A DNA stretch of 64,000 nt from Sphingobium terrigena (GCF_003591655.1 NZ_QVRA01000001.1:124001-188000); one strand, 5' to 3'. Shown: positions 7,225 through 15,236, numbered from the stretch's first letter. Numbers and translations: made by a program. The notes: generated from the sequence alone by a model not told the origin.

Positions 7225-7938
7225 ATGAAGAGGGCGATGCGCGAGATTATTTTCGATACCGAAACGACCGGATTCGATCCGGCATCCGGCGACCGACTGG
7301 TCGAGATCGGCTGCATCGAACTGATCAATCGCGTGCCGAGCGGCCGCACCTTCCATGCCTATTATAACCCGCAGCGGGACATGCCTGCCGCGGCGGAGGC
7401 GGTGCATGGCCTGTCGTCGACTTTCCTGAAGGACAAGCCGCTGTTCGCCAGCGGCGTCGATGATCTGCTCGCCTTTCTGGAGGATAGTCCGCTGGTCGCG
7501 CATAATGCGCGCTTCGATTTCGGCTTCCTCAACCATGAATTGCGGCTGTGCGGCCGCGCCGATGTGTCGATGACTCGCATGATCGACACGGTGGCGATCG
7601 CACGGACGCTGCATCCGGGCGCCAAGCACAGCCTGGACGCGCTCTGCACCCGCTACGGCATCGATCGCAGCCATCGCATCAAGCATGGCGCGCTGCTCGA
7701 CGCCGAATTGCTGGCGCAGCTTTACATCGAACTGACCGGCGGCCGTCAGATCGGCCTGGGTCTTGCACAGGAGGAGGAAAAAGCAGCCAGTGACGGGGAA
7801 CTTGGCGCTGGCGCCATGGTTCGCCCTGTTCGTCCCGCGCGCGTTTTTGCAGCGAGTGCGGCAGAGCTGGAACGGCATGGCAGGTTCATTGCGACCCTGG
7901 ACAAGCCGATCTGGCTGGAGGAGGCGCAGCCGGGCTGA
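7225..7938 (+). CDS. dnaQ: DNA polymerase III epsilon subunit (proofreading exonuclease)
   Basis: A 237-residue DEDDh 3'-5' exonuclease that proofreads for the replicative polymerase. Exo motif I is 'FDTETTGFDP' at the N-terminus, Exo II is 'AHNARFDFGFLN', and Exo III is 'HGALLDAELLA' with the catalytic histidine and aspartate. The last 55 residues would be the linker and alpha-subunit-binding tail. The start at 7225 (MKRAMREIIFD) has AAGAG five bases upstream; an alternative ATG at 7237 (MREIIFD) would also fit the family N-terminus. It closes the coaE operon near the origin. The next gene, hpf, begins 76 bases later with its own strong ribosome-binding site. Confidence 0.95.
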   Translation: MKRAMREIIFDTETTGFDPASGDRLVEIGCIELINRVPSGRTFHAYYNPQRDMPAAAEAVHGLSSTFLKDKPLFASGVDDLLAFLEDSPLVAHNARFDFGFLNHELRLCGRADVSMTRMIDTVAIARTLHPGAKHSLDALCTRYGIDRSHRIKHGALLDAELLAQLYIELTGGRQIGLGLAQEEEKAASDGELGAGAMVRPVRPARVFAASAAELERHGRFIATLDKPIWLEEAQPG

Positions 7939-8014
7939 CAAAAACGGTCCGTGTCCGTGCCTCCAGGTCATCCGGGCCGCTTCCTGCGACCCGGCAAGAA
8001 TAAGGAGAAGGCAT

Positions 8015-8623
8015 ATGGATATTCGTGTTTCCGGGCATCAGGTCGACACGGGCGATGCGCTCAAGCAGCATGTCGCCGACCGCATGGAGGCGATGGCCGA
8101 GAAATATTTTTCCCGCACGATTTCGGCCCATGTGACCTTTCGACCCGCGCCGCACGGCGCCTTCCACTGCGACATCGTCTGTCATGTCATGACTGGCCTG
8201 ATCCTGAAAGGGGCAGGCGAGGCGCAGGAGGCGCATCCGTCCTTCGACCAGGCGGCGGACCGGATCGAAAAGCAGCTGCGCCGTTATATGCGCCGTCTGA
8301 AGGACCGGCACAGCCAGGCGACCGCCGCGGAGGCGCAGCGGGTCAGCAGCTTCAGCGTCGATGATATTGACGGGGCGGGCTACACGATCTTCGCCTCGCC
8401 CGTGGACGAGCATGAGGAGGTGGTCGAGGATTCGCCGCTGATCGTCGCGGAAACCCGCGTCGATATTCCCGAAGCCAGCGTGTCCGACGCGGTCATGATG
8501 CTCGACCTGCGCAACACCAATGCGCTGCTGTTCGTCAATGCCGGGACCGCGGCCTACAACATGGTCTATCGTCGCCATGACGGCACCATTGGTTGGGTAG
8601 AGCCGCGTTTGACGGCGGGCTGA
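8015..8623 (+). CDS. hpf: Long-form ribosome hibernation promoting factor
   Basis: A 202-residue long HPF/RaiA protein that binds the 30S decoding centre and dimerises ribosomes in stationary phase. The N-terminal domain begins 'MDIRVSGHQVDTGDALKQHV' and carries a basic stretch 'KQLRRYMRRLKDRH' (about residues 89-102). The C-terminal dimerisation domain (about 149-200) contains 'SDAVMMLDLRNTNALLFVN' and 'VYRRHDGTIGWVEP'. The ATG at 8015 has a strong Shine-Dalgarno AAGGAG eight bases upstream. It is followed by ptsN, an arrangement seen widely (rpoN-hpf-ptsN in Proteobacteria), but rpoN is not present here. Confidence 0.95.
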   Translation: MDIRVSGHQVDTGDALKQHVADRMEAMAEKYFSRTISAHVTFRPAPHGAFHCDIVCHVMTGLILKGAGEAQEAHPSFDQAADRIEKQLRRYMRRLKDRHSQATAAEAQRVSSFSVDDIDGAGYTIFASPVDEHEEVVEDSPLIVAETRVDIPEASVSDAVMMLDLRNTNALLFVNAGTAAYNMVYRRHDGTIGWVEPRLTAG

Positions 8624-8650
8624 GCCGGGCCATCTGCCATGGGCCGCCTG

Positions 8651-8678
8651 TTGACCTGATGGTGCAGGCGGCTTATGG
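8651..8678 (+). promoter_or_regulatory. Weak candidate promoter before ptsN
   Basis: TTGACC at 8651-8656 and TTATGG at 8673-8678 with a 16-base spacer lie in the 131-base gap between hpf and ptsN. The match is partial. No terminator-like hairpin is evident in the gap, so ptsN may also be read from upstream. Confidence 0.25.
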
Positions 8679-8754
8679 GGCCGGGCTTTATATTCCCCGA
8701 TCGCCGCGCATCTAGACCCCAGGCTGGGCGCGGCCCGGCTGGTTCGGACAGACC

Positions 8755-9222
8755 ATGGTTGATTTCCACGACATCGTTTCAGCGGACGCGCTCGCCACGG
8801 GCCTTTCGGTGAACGGCAAGAAGCAGTTGTTCCAGAAGATCGCGGCGCTGGCGTCCTGCGCCTATGGGCTGGACGCCGACGAGGTTGGCGACGCTTTGTT
8901 CGAGCGGGAGCGGCTGGGTTCGACCGGCTTTGGCGGCGGTGTCGCCATTCCCCATGCCAAGATTGCCGGGCTGGAACGGATGTGCGGCATGGTCGTGCTG
9001 CTCGATCCGGCAGTGCCATTCGATGCGGTGGACGATGCGCCGGTCGATATCGTCTTTGCCCTGCTCTCGCCCGTGGATAGCGGTGCTGAACATCTCAAGA
9101 CGCTGGCGCGGGTGTCGCGCTATCTGCGGGACGAAAATCAGGTCGTGCGGTTGCGCGGGGCCAAGTCTGCCGCCGCGCTCCATGCGCTGCTGGCTGGTGG
9201 CGGGGCGCGTGACGCTGCCTGA
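8755..9222 (+). CDS. ptsN: PTS IIA-like nitrogen regulatory protein (EIIA-Ntr)
   Basis: A 155-residue EIIA domain of the fructose/mannitol family. The phosphoacceptor histidine is H67 in 'GVAIPHAKI', and 'LLSPVDSGAEHLKTLARVSRYLRD' is the conserved helix-strand region. EIIA-Ntr is the terminal phosphoacceptor of the regulatory PTS-Ntr chain, which links nitrogen and carbon status to potassium transport and, in Alphaproteobacteria, to (p)ppGpp levels; glnD at 58.9 kb feeds the same nitrogen network. The start MVDFHDIVSADAL is a usual N-terminus. It overlaps the next gene by 14 bases. Confidence 0.93.
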   Translation: MVDFHDIVSADALATGLSVNGKKQLFQKIAALASCAYGLDADEVGDALFERERLGSTGFGGGVAIPHAKIAGLERMCGMVVLLDPAVPFDAVDDAPVDIVFALLSPVDSGAEHLKTLARVSRYLRDENQVVRLRGAKSAAALHALLAGGGARDAA

Positions 9223-9679
9223 GACAGGCGCGCCCGCCAGCGGCGAGGTCGCGCATTTCCGTGCGCTGGAAAATCTCTATCGCTCCGCGCCGATCAACCG
9301 GCTGTTCCGGTCGGAGATCGCGATTCAGGAGCCGGGCCGTTGCATCATCGATTTCGATGTCGATGAAAGCCAGTTCCACGCCGCCGGCGCCGTCCATGGC
9401 ACCGTCTATTTCAAGATGCTGGACGATGCGGCCTTTTACGCGGCCAACAGCCTGGTCAGCGACCGATTCCTGCTGACCACCGCCTTCAACCTGCTGTTCA
9501 CCCGCCCGATCGCGCCCGGCCGGATTCGCGCCGAGGGGCGCTGGATCAGCGGCAAGCGCCGCGTCTATGTGGCCGAGGCGAGTCTGGTCGATTCGGACGG
9601 CGAGGAAGTCGGGCGCGGCACCGGCACCTTCATGCGGTCACAATTCCCGCTCTCATCGTTGCCGGGATATGGTGGCTGA
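9209..9679 (+). CDS. PaaI-type hotdog-fold thioesterase
   Basis: A 156-residue single hotdog domain resembling PaaI/YiiD-like acyl-CoA thioesterases. The stretch 'FHAAGAVHGTVYFKMLDDAAFYAANS' (about residues 50-75) corresponds to the hotdog central helix with the 'HGG-x-x-x-x-L-x-D' type motif (here HGTVYFKMLDD). I chose the GTG at 9209, which overlaps the end of ptsN by 14 bases; an ATG at 9182 in the same frame would add nine residues. The substrate cannot be read from sequence. It overlaps the DUF1491 gene by 11 bases. Confidence 0.75.
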   Translation: MTLPETGAPASGEVAHFRALENLYRSAPINRLFRSEIAIQEPGRCIIDFDVDESQFHAAGAVHGTVYFKMLDDAAFYAANSLVSDRFLLTTAFNLLFTRPIAPGRIRAEGRWISGKRRVYVAEASLVDSDGEEVGRGTGTFMRSQFPLSSLPGYGG

Positions 9680-10022
9680 GTCGCAGGACAGTGCGCGGCT
9701 GACCAGTGCGATTCTGGTCAATGCGCTGGTGCGGCGGACGAACGCGGCGGGCGGCTTTGCGATGGTGCTGGTCAAGGGCGACGCGACCAGCGGCGTGATC
9801 CTGATACAAGCCCTTGAAAAAGGTAAGGAAACCGGGTTGTTCGAGCGGGTATCGAACTTTGCCGGGGGTCATGCGTTGATGCGCTGTGGACCTTCCCCGG
9901 AGGAGGGGCCGGAGGCGCTTGCCACCTATGTGGCGCGCCGGCGCAGATCGGACCCCGATCTGTGGATCGTCGAACTCGATATCCCGGAAGCAGAACGGTT
10001 CGCCGCTGAAACGATCTGCTGA
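9669..10022 (+). CDS. DUF1491 family protein
   Basis: A 117-residue cytoplasmic protein that looks like the alphaproteobacterial DUF1491 family: 'SAILVNALVRRTNAAGGFAMVLVKGDATSGVIL' near the N-terminus and 'RRRRSDPDLWIVELDIPEAERF' at the C-terminus are its typical blocks. No function is established. It begins with ATG 9669 inside the end of the thioesterase gene (11-base overlap), so hpf / ptsN-thioesterase-DUF1491 look co-transcribed. No catalytic motif is apparent. Confidence 0.85.
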   Translation: MVAESQDSARLTSAILVNALVRRTNAAGGFAMVLVKGDATSGVILIQALEKGKETGLFERVSNFAGGHALMRCGPSPEEGPEALATYVARRRRSDPDLWIVELDIPEAERFAAETIC

Positions 10023-10200
10023 TCGTTGACATAGCGCAATGGCCTGTGCGAGAGGCCCGCCCACGCTGAACGCGCAGGTTGCTGCATTCGTCCAAGGGGG
10101 GTGAATGTCGTAAACACGCAGACGGGGGGCGGCCCAACGTCAGGGAATATGCGTTAAAAAACGACGTTTAAGGCCAAGAACCGCACGTTTTTGAGTAGTA
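10023..10200. other. Gap upstream of the cell-wall hydrolase gene
   Basis: A 178-base region with no gene that I can support. It contains TTAA at 10154 and TTAA at 10168 separated by ten bases (not the N7 spacing of CtrA) and a small dyad AAACG-A-CGTTT at 10159-10169. A promoter for the next gene must lie here, but I cannot single one out. No Shine-Dalgarno is visible in front of the ATG at 10201. Confidence 0.4.
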
Positions 10201-10872
10201 ATGAGTTTTCGTCTGAGAGCCGCGATCATCGTGGCATTTGCACTGTCCGCCACTGCGGCAGTGACCGCTTCCGACATGTCGATCGCCAGTGAGTCGGTCC
10301 AGTCGGTAGCCTCCCTTTCCAGGGATACGGTGCTGATTCCAGCGCCTGTGGCCGCCCAAAAGCCCGCCATCACCTTTGCCGCGCCGCGCGAAATCGTGCA
10401 GCCGCTGGCTTCGGCCTCCAAGGCCGACCTCACTTATTCCCCCGAATCCGACGTCCAGGTGAGCAGCCTGTCCGCGCTGGTTGCTGCCCATGGCGACGCC
10501 GAAGCCGTGGACGGCGACATGAAGTGCCTGGCCGGCGCGGTCTATTTCGAATCCAAGGGCGAAAGCCTGGAAGGTCAGCTGGCCGTGGCACGGGTGATCA
10601 TCAACCGCGCCAAGTCCGGCCGTTTCGCCGACAGCCTGTGCGGCGTCGTTTATCAGCCCAGCCAGTTCAGTTTCGTGCGTGGCCACGGGATGCCGCCGAT
10701 CCGCATCGACAGCCGCAGCTGGCGCGAAGCCGTCGCCATCGCCCAGATCGCGATGAACGACAGCTGGAACAGCCCGGCCGAAGGCGCGCTTTTCTTCCAC
10801 GCCCGCCGCGTTTCGCCGGGTTGGGGCAAGGCCAAGCTGGCGATGATCGACAATCATATCTTCTATCGTTGA
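10201..10872 (+). CDS. Cell wall hydrolase, SleB/Hydrolase_2 family
   Basis: A 223-residue exported protein. A signal peptide (about residues 1-24, RLRAAIIVAFALSATAAVTAS) precedes a low-complexity linker and a C-terminal Hydrolase_2 domain starting at 'MKCLAGAVYFESKGES' (about 107-122). Family landmarks 'ARVIINRAKSGRFADSLCGVVYQPSQFSF' and 'GALFFHARRVSPGW' follow. The glutamate in 'YFESKGES' is the likely catalytic acid, as in the SleB cortex-lytic and related cell-wall hydrolases. In a non-sporulating sphingomonad the role would be peptidoglycan remodelling. A strong terminator follows at 10916-10951. Confidence 0.88.
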   Translation: MSFRLRAAIIVAFALSATAAVTASDMSIASESVQSVASLSRDTVLIPAPVAAQKPAITFAAPREIVQPLASASKADLTYSPESDVQVSSLSALVAAHGDAEAVDGDMKCLAGAVYFESKGESLEGQLAVARVIINRAKSGRFADSLCGVVYQPSQFSFVRGHGMPPIRIDSRSWREAVAIAQIAMNDSWNSPAEGALFFHARRVSPGWGKAKLAMIDNHIFYR

Positions 10873-10915
10873 GGGACGGCGCGCGATTGGCGCGCATCTT
10901 TTGGGGTGGATCATG

Positions 10916-10951
10916 AAAAGGCCGATTTGGTGTTTACCGAATCGGCCTTTT
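10916..10951 (+). terminator. Rho-independent terminator after the cell wall hydrolase
   Basis: Arms 10916-10930 and 10937-10951 pair over 15 bases (AAAAGGCCGATT... with ...AATCGGCCTTTT, one G-T wobble) around a six-base loop, followed by TCTTTTG. The A-rich 5' side makes it usable in both directions. Confidence 0.85.
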
Positions 10952-10983
10952 CTTTTGTTCCCGACCTGTTCTAAAGTCGCGCA

Positions 10984-11478
10984 ATGAGTAGCGCCCCAAT
11001 TGATAGCTGTTCCCCGTTGACCGACGGCACCGCGCTGGCGGTGGCGCGGGGAACGTTGCGGCTGTTCTTTCGCCATGACATGAGCGGCATATTGGAAGTG
11101 CCGCTGCCCAATGGGCGACGAGCCGACATCATGGCGATCGACGGGGCGGGGCGGCTGACGATCGTGGAGATCAAGTGCAGCCGCGCGGACTTGCTGGGCG
11201 ACATGAAATGGCCCGACTATTTCGACTATTGCGATCGCTATTATTGGGCGGTGCCGATGGGGTTCGACCTGTCGCTGTTCGATAGTGAAGCGCTATGGCC
11301 CGCGCGCACCGGGCTGATCGTTGCGGATCAATATGACGCTGAACTGGTCCGCCCCGCGCCGATCGAGCCATTGGCTGCGGCCCGGCGCAAGGCGGAGACG
11401 TTACGCTTTGCCCGGCGCGCGGCGCGGCGACTAACCGTGATCAGCGACCCTGATCATGCGGCGGAGATCGGGTGGTAG
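10984..11478 (+). CDS. mmcB: MmcB family DNA repair protein
   Basis: A 164-residue protein of the MmcB family (PF06319), described in Caulobacter as needed for survival of mitomycin C damage. The fold is a PD-(D/E)xK nuclease type: 'RADIMAIDGAGRLTIVEIKCSRADLLGD' gives the D...E-x-K core, and 'KWPDYFDYCDRYYWAVP' is the conserved block after it. The start ATG 10984 lies 33 bases after the terminator of the previous gene, so it has its own promoter. In Caulobacter the gene is cell-cycle and damage regulated; no LexA or CtrA box is evident by eye here. Genome position differs from gene to gene among relatives. Confidence 0.88.
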   Translation: MSSAPIDSCSPLTDGTALAVARGTLRLFFRHDMSGILEVPLPNGRRADIMAIDGAGRLTIVEIKCSRADLLGDMKWPDYFDYCDRYYWAVPMGFDLSLFDSEALWPARTGLIVADQYDAELVRPAPIEPLAAARRKAETLRFARRAARRLTVISDPDHAAEIGW

Positions 11479-11550
11479 GGGGTAGCTGGCACGACGCGCA
11501 GACGCCCTCACCCAGCTTCGACTAGGCAGCACGCTGCCAAGTCTGCGCAA

Positions 11551-11572
11551 CCCTCTCCCTCAAGGGAGAGGG
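11551..11572. repeat. Perfect 10-bp hairpin between mmcB and the ankyrin gene
   Basis: CCCTCTCCCT, a CA loop and AGGGAGAGGG form a perfect inverted repeat between two convergent genes. The sequence type (ctctccct...agggagag) is a common intergenic repeat of proteobacteria. It may act as a terminator for either gene, but no T-tract follows. Confidence 0.55.
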
Positions 11573-11580
11573 GAAAATGG

Positions 11581-12210
11581 TCAAAACACCGGACCCTGCA
11601 CTGGTCCCTTGGGCGTGGTGCTGGTCTTGGCGGCGGCGAGGGCTTCGGCGAGGCCGGGGGTGCGGTTGTCGCGGTTGGCATAGTCGCGGGCGGACATGCC
11701 GGCGATGCTGTCGCGCTTGTCGGGATTGGCACCCTGCGCCACCAGCAGCCGGACGAGGCCGAGGTCGCGCAACTGCACCGCCCGGATCAGCGGGGTTTCG
11801 CCGCTGCCATTGGTCTTGTCCACCTGCGCGCCATGGGCGATCAGCGTGCGCACGCCTTCCTCGAACCGGCCCTGCACCGCCTTCATCAGCGGGGGATTGC
11901 CTTCATTGTCGGCCAGATTGGGGTTGGCCCCCTTGGCCAGCATGAAAGCGAGCCAGGTGGCGTCGCGCCGGGCGATGACGATGTGCAGCGCGGTTTCGCC
12001 GGTCGTGACGTCGCGGCTGTTGACCACGGTGGAGCCGGGTTTTTGCAGCAGGTCGGTGACCTTCTGACCGTCGGCATCCTTCACGGCTTTCAGGAAATTA
12101 TAGCTGTCGGAAAATTGCGCCTGCGCCGCGACCGGGGACAGCAGCGCCAGCGTCAGCGCGGCGGCGCGTCCCAGACCCATCCATGCGCTCAACCCGGTCT
12201 TGATCATCAT
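11581..12210 (-). CDS. Exported ankyrin-repeat protein
   Basis: A 209-residue protein with a signal peptide (about residues 1-29, ending VAAQAQF) and about four ankyrin repeats. Repeat cores include 'TGETALHIVIARRDATWLAFMLAKGANPN', 'EGNPPLMKAVQGRFEEGVRTLIAHGAQVD', 'SGETPLIRAVQLRDLGLVRLLVAQGANPD' and 'AGMSARDYA'. The protein is probably periplasmic and binds another protein; the partner is unknown. The start is ATG 12210 or the adjacent 12207. It is divergent from the SCO gene with a gap of about 50 bases to that gene's start. Confidence 0.85.
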   Translation of the reverse strand: MMIKTGLSAWMGLGRAAALTLALLSPVAAQAQFSDSYNFLKAVKDADGQKVTDLLQKPGSTVVNSRDVTTGETALHIVIARRDATWLAFMLAKGANPNLADNEGNPPLMKAVQGRFEEGVRTLIAHGAQVDKTNGSGETPLIRAVQLRDLGLVRLLVAQGANPDKRDSIAGMSARDYANRDNRTPGLAEALAAAKTSTTPKGPVQGPVF

Positions 12211-12263
12211 TGGCCCCGTATCATTTGCAAATCGGCCCATAGCAAGGCATGGCTGGCGGCACC

Positions 12264-12902
12264 ATGAACAAAGCAAAGATTGCGATCGCCCTGCCGCTGC
12301 TGGCCTTGCTGGCTGCGTGCAATATGGGGGCGGATGGAAACGCATCAAGCGGCGATAGCGCGGCAGGTGAACTGGCAGGCGCGCGGATCGGCGCGCCCTT
12401 CACCCTGACCGATCAGGATGGCAAGCCCCGACGCTGGGACGATTTCAAGGGCCGGTATCGGCTGGTCTATTTCGGCTATACCTATTGCCCCGATGTCTGC
12501 CCGGTCGACCTGCAACGCATCATGCAGGCCTTTGCCCAGTTCGAGAAAGCGCAGCCCGCGCTGGCGGCGAAGGTCCAGCCGATCTTCATCAGTGTCGATC
12601 CCGCGCGTGATACCCCCGCAATCCTGAAACCCTATGTCGCCGCCTTTCACCCGCGCCTCATCGGCCTGACCGGCACGCCGGAGCAGATCGCCAAGGTCGC
12701 CAAGGATTTCGTGGTCCTCTACAATGTGGAGGGCAAGCCTGGGGACAAGGACTATCTGGTCAGCCACAGCCGCACGCCGTACCTGTTCGATCAGCAAGGC
12801 AAGCCGGTCGCGTTGGTGCCGGTCGATGATCAGGGGACGCCGGACGTGGACGAGGGCGCGCCGGACAAGGTGCTGGCGTCGCTCGAAAAATGGGTGAAAT
12901 AG
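12264..12902 (+). CDS. SCO1/SenC family copper lipoprotein
   Basis: A 212-residue thioredoxin-fold protein of the SCO family, which delivers copper to the CuA centre of cytochrome c oxidase. The N-terminus is a lipoprotein signal with lipobox LLAAC (Cys19). The copper ligands are visible: C75 and C79 in 'YTYCPDVCPVDL' and H168 in 'LVSHSRTPYLF'. I chose ATG 12264 because it gives a clean lipoprotein signal; ATG 12249 is an in-frame alternative. No oxidase genes are nearby. A YcgN-like cysteine protein starts three bases after its stop, so the two are probably co-transcribed. Confidence 0.9.
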   Translation: MNKAKIAIALPLLALLAACNMGADGNASSGDSAAGELAGARIGAPFTLTDQDGKPRRWDDFKGRYRLVYFGYTYCPDVCPVDLQRIMQAFAQFEKAQPALAAKVQPIFISVDPARDTPAILKPYVAAFHPRLIGLTGTPEQIAKVAKDFVVLYNVEGKPGDKDYLVSHSRTPYLFDQQGKPVALVPVDDQGTPDVDEGAPDKVLASLEKWVK

Positions 12903-12905
12903 GGC

Positions 12906-13331
12906 TTGGACTTCTGGGAAAAGCCTCTCCACACGCTGGACGCCGCCCAATGGGAGGCGTTGTGCGATGGCTGCGGCAAATGCTGCCTGCACAAGGCGGA
13001 GGATGAGGATACGGGGCATATCTACCCCACCAATGTCGCTTGCCGCCTGCTCGACCGCCATAGCGGCCAATGCACCAGCTACAAGAATCGCCGCAAATTC
13101 GTGCCGGACTGCGTGCGGCTGACCCCGGCCAAGGTGAAGCAGATCAGCTGGTTGCCGCGCACCTGCGCCTATCGCCTGCGCGAGGCGGGCGAACCGCTGC
13201 CCGACTGGCATTATCTGGTGAGCGGTGACCGGGAAGCGGTGCATCGCGCGCAGGAATCGGTGCGCGGCTGGACCGTGGCGGAGGCGGAAGCGGGCGACCT
13301 GGAGAATCATCTTGTCGACCGGGACATCTGA
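12906..13331 (+). CDS. YcgN/UPF0260 family cysteine-cluster protein
   Basis: A 141-residue protein of the YcgN (UPF0260) family. Eight cysteines are arranged as 'LCDGCGKCCLHK', 'NVACRLLD', 'GQCTSY', 'PDCVRL' and 'RTCAYRL', typical of the Fe-S or zinc-binding YkgJ/YcgN cluster domain. The function is not established. The start is a TTG at 12906, which gives the family N-terminus 'LDFWEKPLHTLDAAQWEALCDGCG'. It overlaps the downstream metalloprotease gene by 20 bases. Confidence 0.85.
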   Translation: MDFWEKPLHTLDAAQWEALCDGCGKCCLHKAEDEDTGHIYPTNVACRLLDRHSGQCTSYKNRRKFVPDCVRLTPAKVKQISWLPRTCAYRLREAGEPLPDWHYLVSGDREAVHRAQESVRGWTVAEAEAGDLENHLVDRDI

Positions 13332-14028
13332 TCCTGACGCCGCGATCGTTATCGACGGTGTGGCGATGCCGGTGCGGGTGCGCCGGTCGGCACGGGCGCG
13401 CGCCTACCGGCTGACGATCGACGGGGCGCGGGGCGAATTGCGCCTGTCGATGCCGGTGCGGGCGAACCTGAAACGCGCGCTGGGCTGGGCGCAGCAGCAT
13501 GAGGGCTGGGTGCGCACGCACATGGCGGCGCAACCGGCGGTGACACTGCTGGACGATGGCGCTTGCCTTCCGCTGGAGGGGCGGGAGGTGCGCATCTGCT
13601 GGGTCGAAGGCGCGTCGCGCACGATAAGGCTTGAGGGTGATCGGCTGATGCTCGGTGGTGCGGCGGAGTCGGTGAGTGCGCGGGTGCAGCGCTGGCTGGT
13701 CGGACGGGCGAGGGCGGTGCTGGAGACCGAGACGCAGGAGTTGGCGCGCGACCATGGGCTGATCGTTGCGTCGGTCGGCGTGGGCGATCCGCGCAGCCGC
13801 TGGGGCAGTTGCACCTCAGCCGGCGCGATCCGCTATAGCTGGCGGCTGATCCTCTGCCCGCCCGACGTGCGGCGATCGACTGTGGCGCATGAGCTGGCGC
13901 ATCTGCTGCATATGGACCACAGCCCGGCCTTCCACGCCGCCCATGCGCGGATTTATGGGGCGGACCCGCGACCTGCGCGGGCCTGGTTGCGCGCAAACGG
14001 GGCGGGGCTGCACCGCTATCGGGGATAG
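13312..14028 (+). CDS. YgjP-like zinc metallopeptidase (DUF45)
   Basis: A 238-residue protein of the YgjP/WLM (DUF45) family, with the zinc site HELAH (H193, E194, H197) followed by the third ligand region 'HSPAFHAAHARIYG'. 'RSRWGSCTSAGAIRYSWRLILCPPDV' is the block usually found just before the zinc motif. The start is inferred as TTG 13312, with GGAGAA six bases upstream, inside the end of the YcgN-like gene. Cytoplasmic by sequence (no signal peptide). It resembles the C-terminal SprT/WLM-type proteases of DNA-protein crosslink repair only distantly, so no substrate is proposed. Confidence 0.82.
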   Translation: MSTGTSDPDAAIVIDGVAMPVRVRRSARARAYRLTIDGARGELRLSMPVRANLKRALGWAQQHEGWVRTHMAAQPAVTLLDDGACLPLEGREVRICWVEGASRTIRLEGDRLMLGGAAESVSARVQRWLVGRARAVLETETQELARDHGLIVASVGVGDPRSRWGSCTSAGAIRYSWRLILCPPDVRRSTVAHELAHLLHMDHSPAFHAAHARIYGADPRPARAWLRANGAGLHRYRG

Positions 14029-14032
14029 GCGA

Positions 14033-14293
14033 ATGGCACGCCGGAGACGCTATCTGACTGCCACCATGCCGGACGGCTATGTCAAGACGATCGGGCCGAC
14101 CGCGGACCCCTTCACCCATTATTGGCGGATCGTCGCCGTGCTGGACAATGGCAAGACGGAAGTGTTCTGGGGCCATGTGCGCTCGCTCGCCGAAGCGAAG
14201 AGGAAACGGGCGGCGGCGGCGGATGGCGCGCGGATGCGCGGCTGGAAAAGCTATGCGTTCGAGATTGCGGAGCTGGTGGAGACGGGGGGATGA
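14033..14293 (+). CDS. Conserved hypothetical protein (86 aa)
   Basis: A small basic protein beginning MARRRRYLTATMPDGYVKTI. I do not recognise the family. It has 'HYWRIVAVLDNGKTEVFWGHVRSLAEAKRKRAA', where a beta-rich half is followed by a basic helix. It starts four bases after the metallopeptidase gene and reads with the same codon preference, so it is probably the last gene of SCO-YcgN-YgjP. A bidirectional terminator lies just after it. Confidence 0.6.
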   Translation: MARRRRYLTATMPDGYVKTIGPTADPFTHYWRIVAVLDNGKTEVFWGHVRSLAEAKRKRAAAADGARMRGWKSYAFEIAELVETGG

Positions 14294-14297
14294 TACG

Positions 14298-14325
14298 GCG
14301 TGTTCCCGCGCAGGCAGGAACACGC
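14298..14325. terminator. Bidirectional terminator between convergent genes
   Basis: GCGTGTTCC (14298-14306) pairs perfectly with GGAACACGC (14317-14325) around a ten-base loop, followed by TGTGTTTATT on the + strand. It separates the 86-residue gene from trhO. Confidence 0.7.
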
Positions 14326-14335
14326 TGTGTTTATT

Positions 14336-15172
14336 CTAACCCCGATGTGGCCACACCCCTGAGCCGTCGGCGGCGCACGCATGGGCTGTATCGTTGGGAT
14401 AGGGCAGGCCGCAGGCGCGGCAGGTGCTGTAGTCGCCGACTTTCAGCCCATGGCCCACCGCCACCCGTTCATCGAACACATAGCAGTCGCCCTGCCAGCG
14501 GCTTTCGGACTCCGGCATTTCCTCCAGATAGCGCAGGATGCCGCCCTTGAGGTGATAGACATTGTCAAACCCGCGCGCCTTGACCAATGCGGTGGACTTT
14601 TCGCAGCGTATGCCGCCGGTGCAGAACATCGCGATCTTGGGACTACGGCCTTGCGCCTTCAAGTCGGCGGCAAAGGCGTCGAACCAGCCGGGAAAGTCGC
14701 GGAAGGCGCGGGTGCCAGGGTCGATCGCGCGATCGAAGGTGCCGACCGCGACTTCATAGGCGTTGCGGGTGTCGATGACGATCGTGTCGGGATCGGCGAT
14801 CAGCACGTTCCAGTCGACCGGGTCGAGATGCGTGCCGGCCTGATGCGCAGGGTCCAGATTGCCGACGCCCAGCGTGACGATCTCCGGCTTCACCTTCACC
14901 TTCATCCGGGCGAACGGGGCGACATGGGCCGTCGCATATTTGACGTCGAGATCGGCGCAGCCGGGCAGCTGGCGGAGATGATCAACCAGCGTTGCGATCG
15001 CGTCGGCTCTGCCCGCCACGGTGCCGTTAATCCCCTCGCCCGCGACGATCAGCGTGCCGCGCGTGTCGAGCGACGCGCAGAGCGAGCGCAGATCCGCCGC
15101 GATGCCCTGGGGATCATCGAAGCTGGCGAAGCGGTAGAGGGCGGCAACGGTGAAAGGCGCAGTGTCGGACAT
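14336..15172 (-). CDS. trhO: tRNA uridine(34) hydroxylase (rhodanese-type, YceA family)
   Basis: A 278-residue rhodanese-domain protein of the TrhO/YceA family, which hydroxylates uridine 34 of certain tRNAs on the way to 5-carboxymethoxyuridine-type modifications. The N-terminal acylphosphatase-like domain has 'GTLIVAGEGINGTVAG'. The rhodanese loop is 'FCTGGIRCEKS' with candidate catalytic C184 and C190. The C-terminal cysteine-rich tail 'CRACGLPYPNDTAHACAADG' resembles a zinc knuckle. It is divergent from the phosphoesterase gene with a 64-base gap. Confidence 0.92.
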   Translation of the reverse strand: MSDTAPFTVAALYRFASFDDPQGIAADLRSLCASLDTRGTLIVAGEGINGTVAGRADAIATLVDHLRQLPGCADLDVKYATAHVAPFARMKVKVKPEIVTLGVGNLDPAHQAGTHLDPVDWNVLIADPDTIVIDTRNAYEVAVGTFDRAIDPGTRAFRDFPGWFDAFAADLKAQGRSPKIAMFCTGGIRCEKSTALVKARGFDNVYHLKGGILRYLEEMPESESRWQGDCYVFDERVAVGHGLKVGDYSTCRACGLPYPNDTAHACAADGSGVWPHRG

Positions 15173-15236
15173 GGCGGCGCTATAGGCGTTCGTTGGCCCT
15201 CTTGAAAGCGGGACCGCATCGGCGCATAGCCGGGGG

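Noticed and set aside
10154..10171. TTAA ... TTAA pair upstream of the cell-wall hydrolase as a CtrA site
   Set aside because: The spacing is ten bases, not the seven of the CtrA full site.
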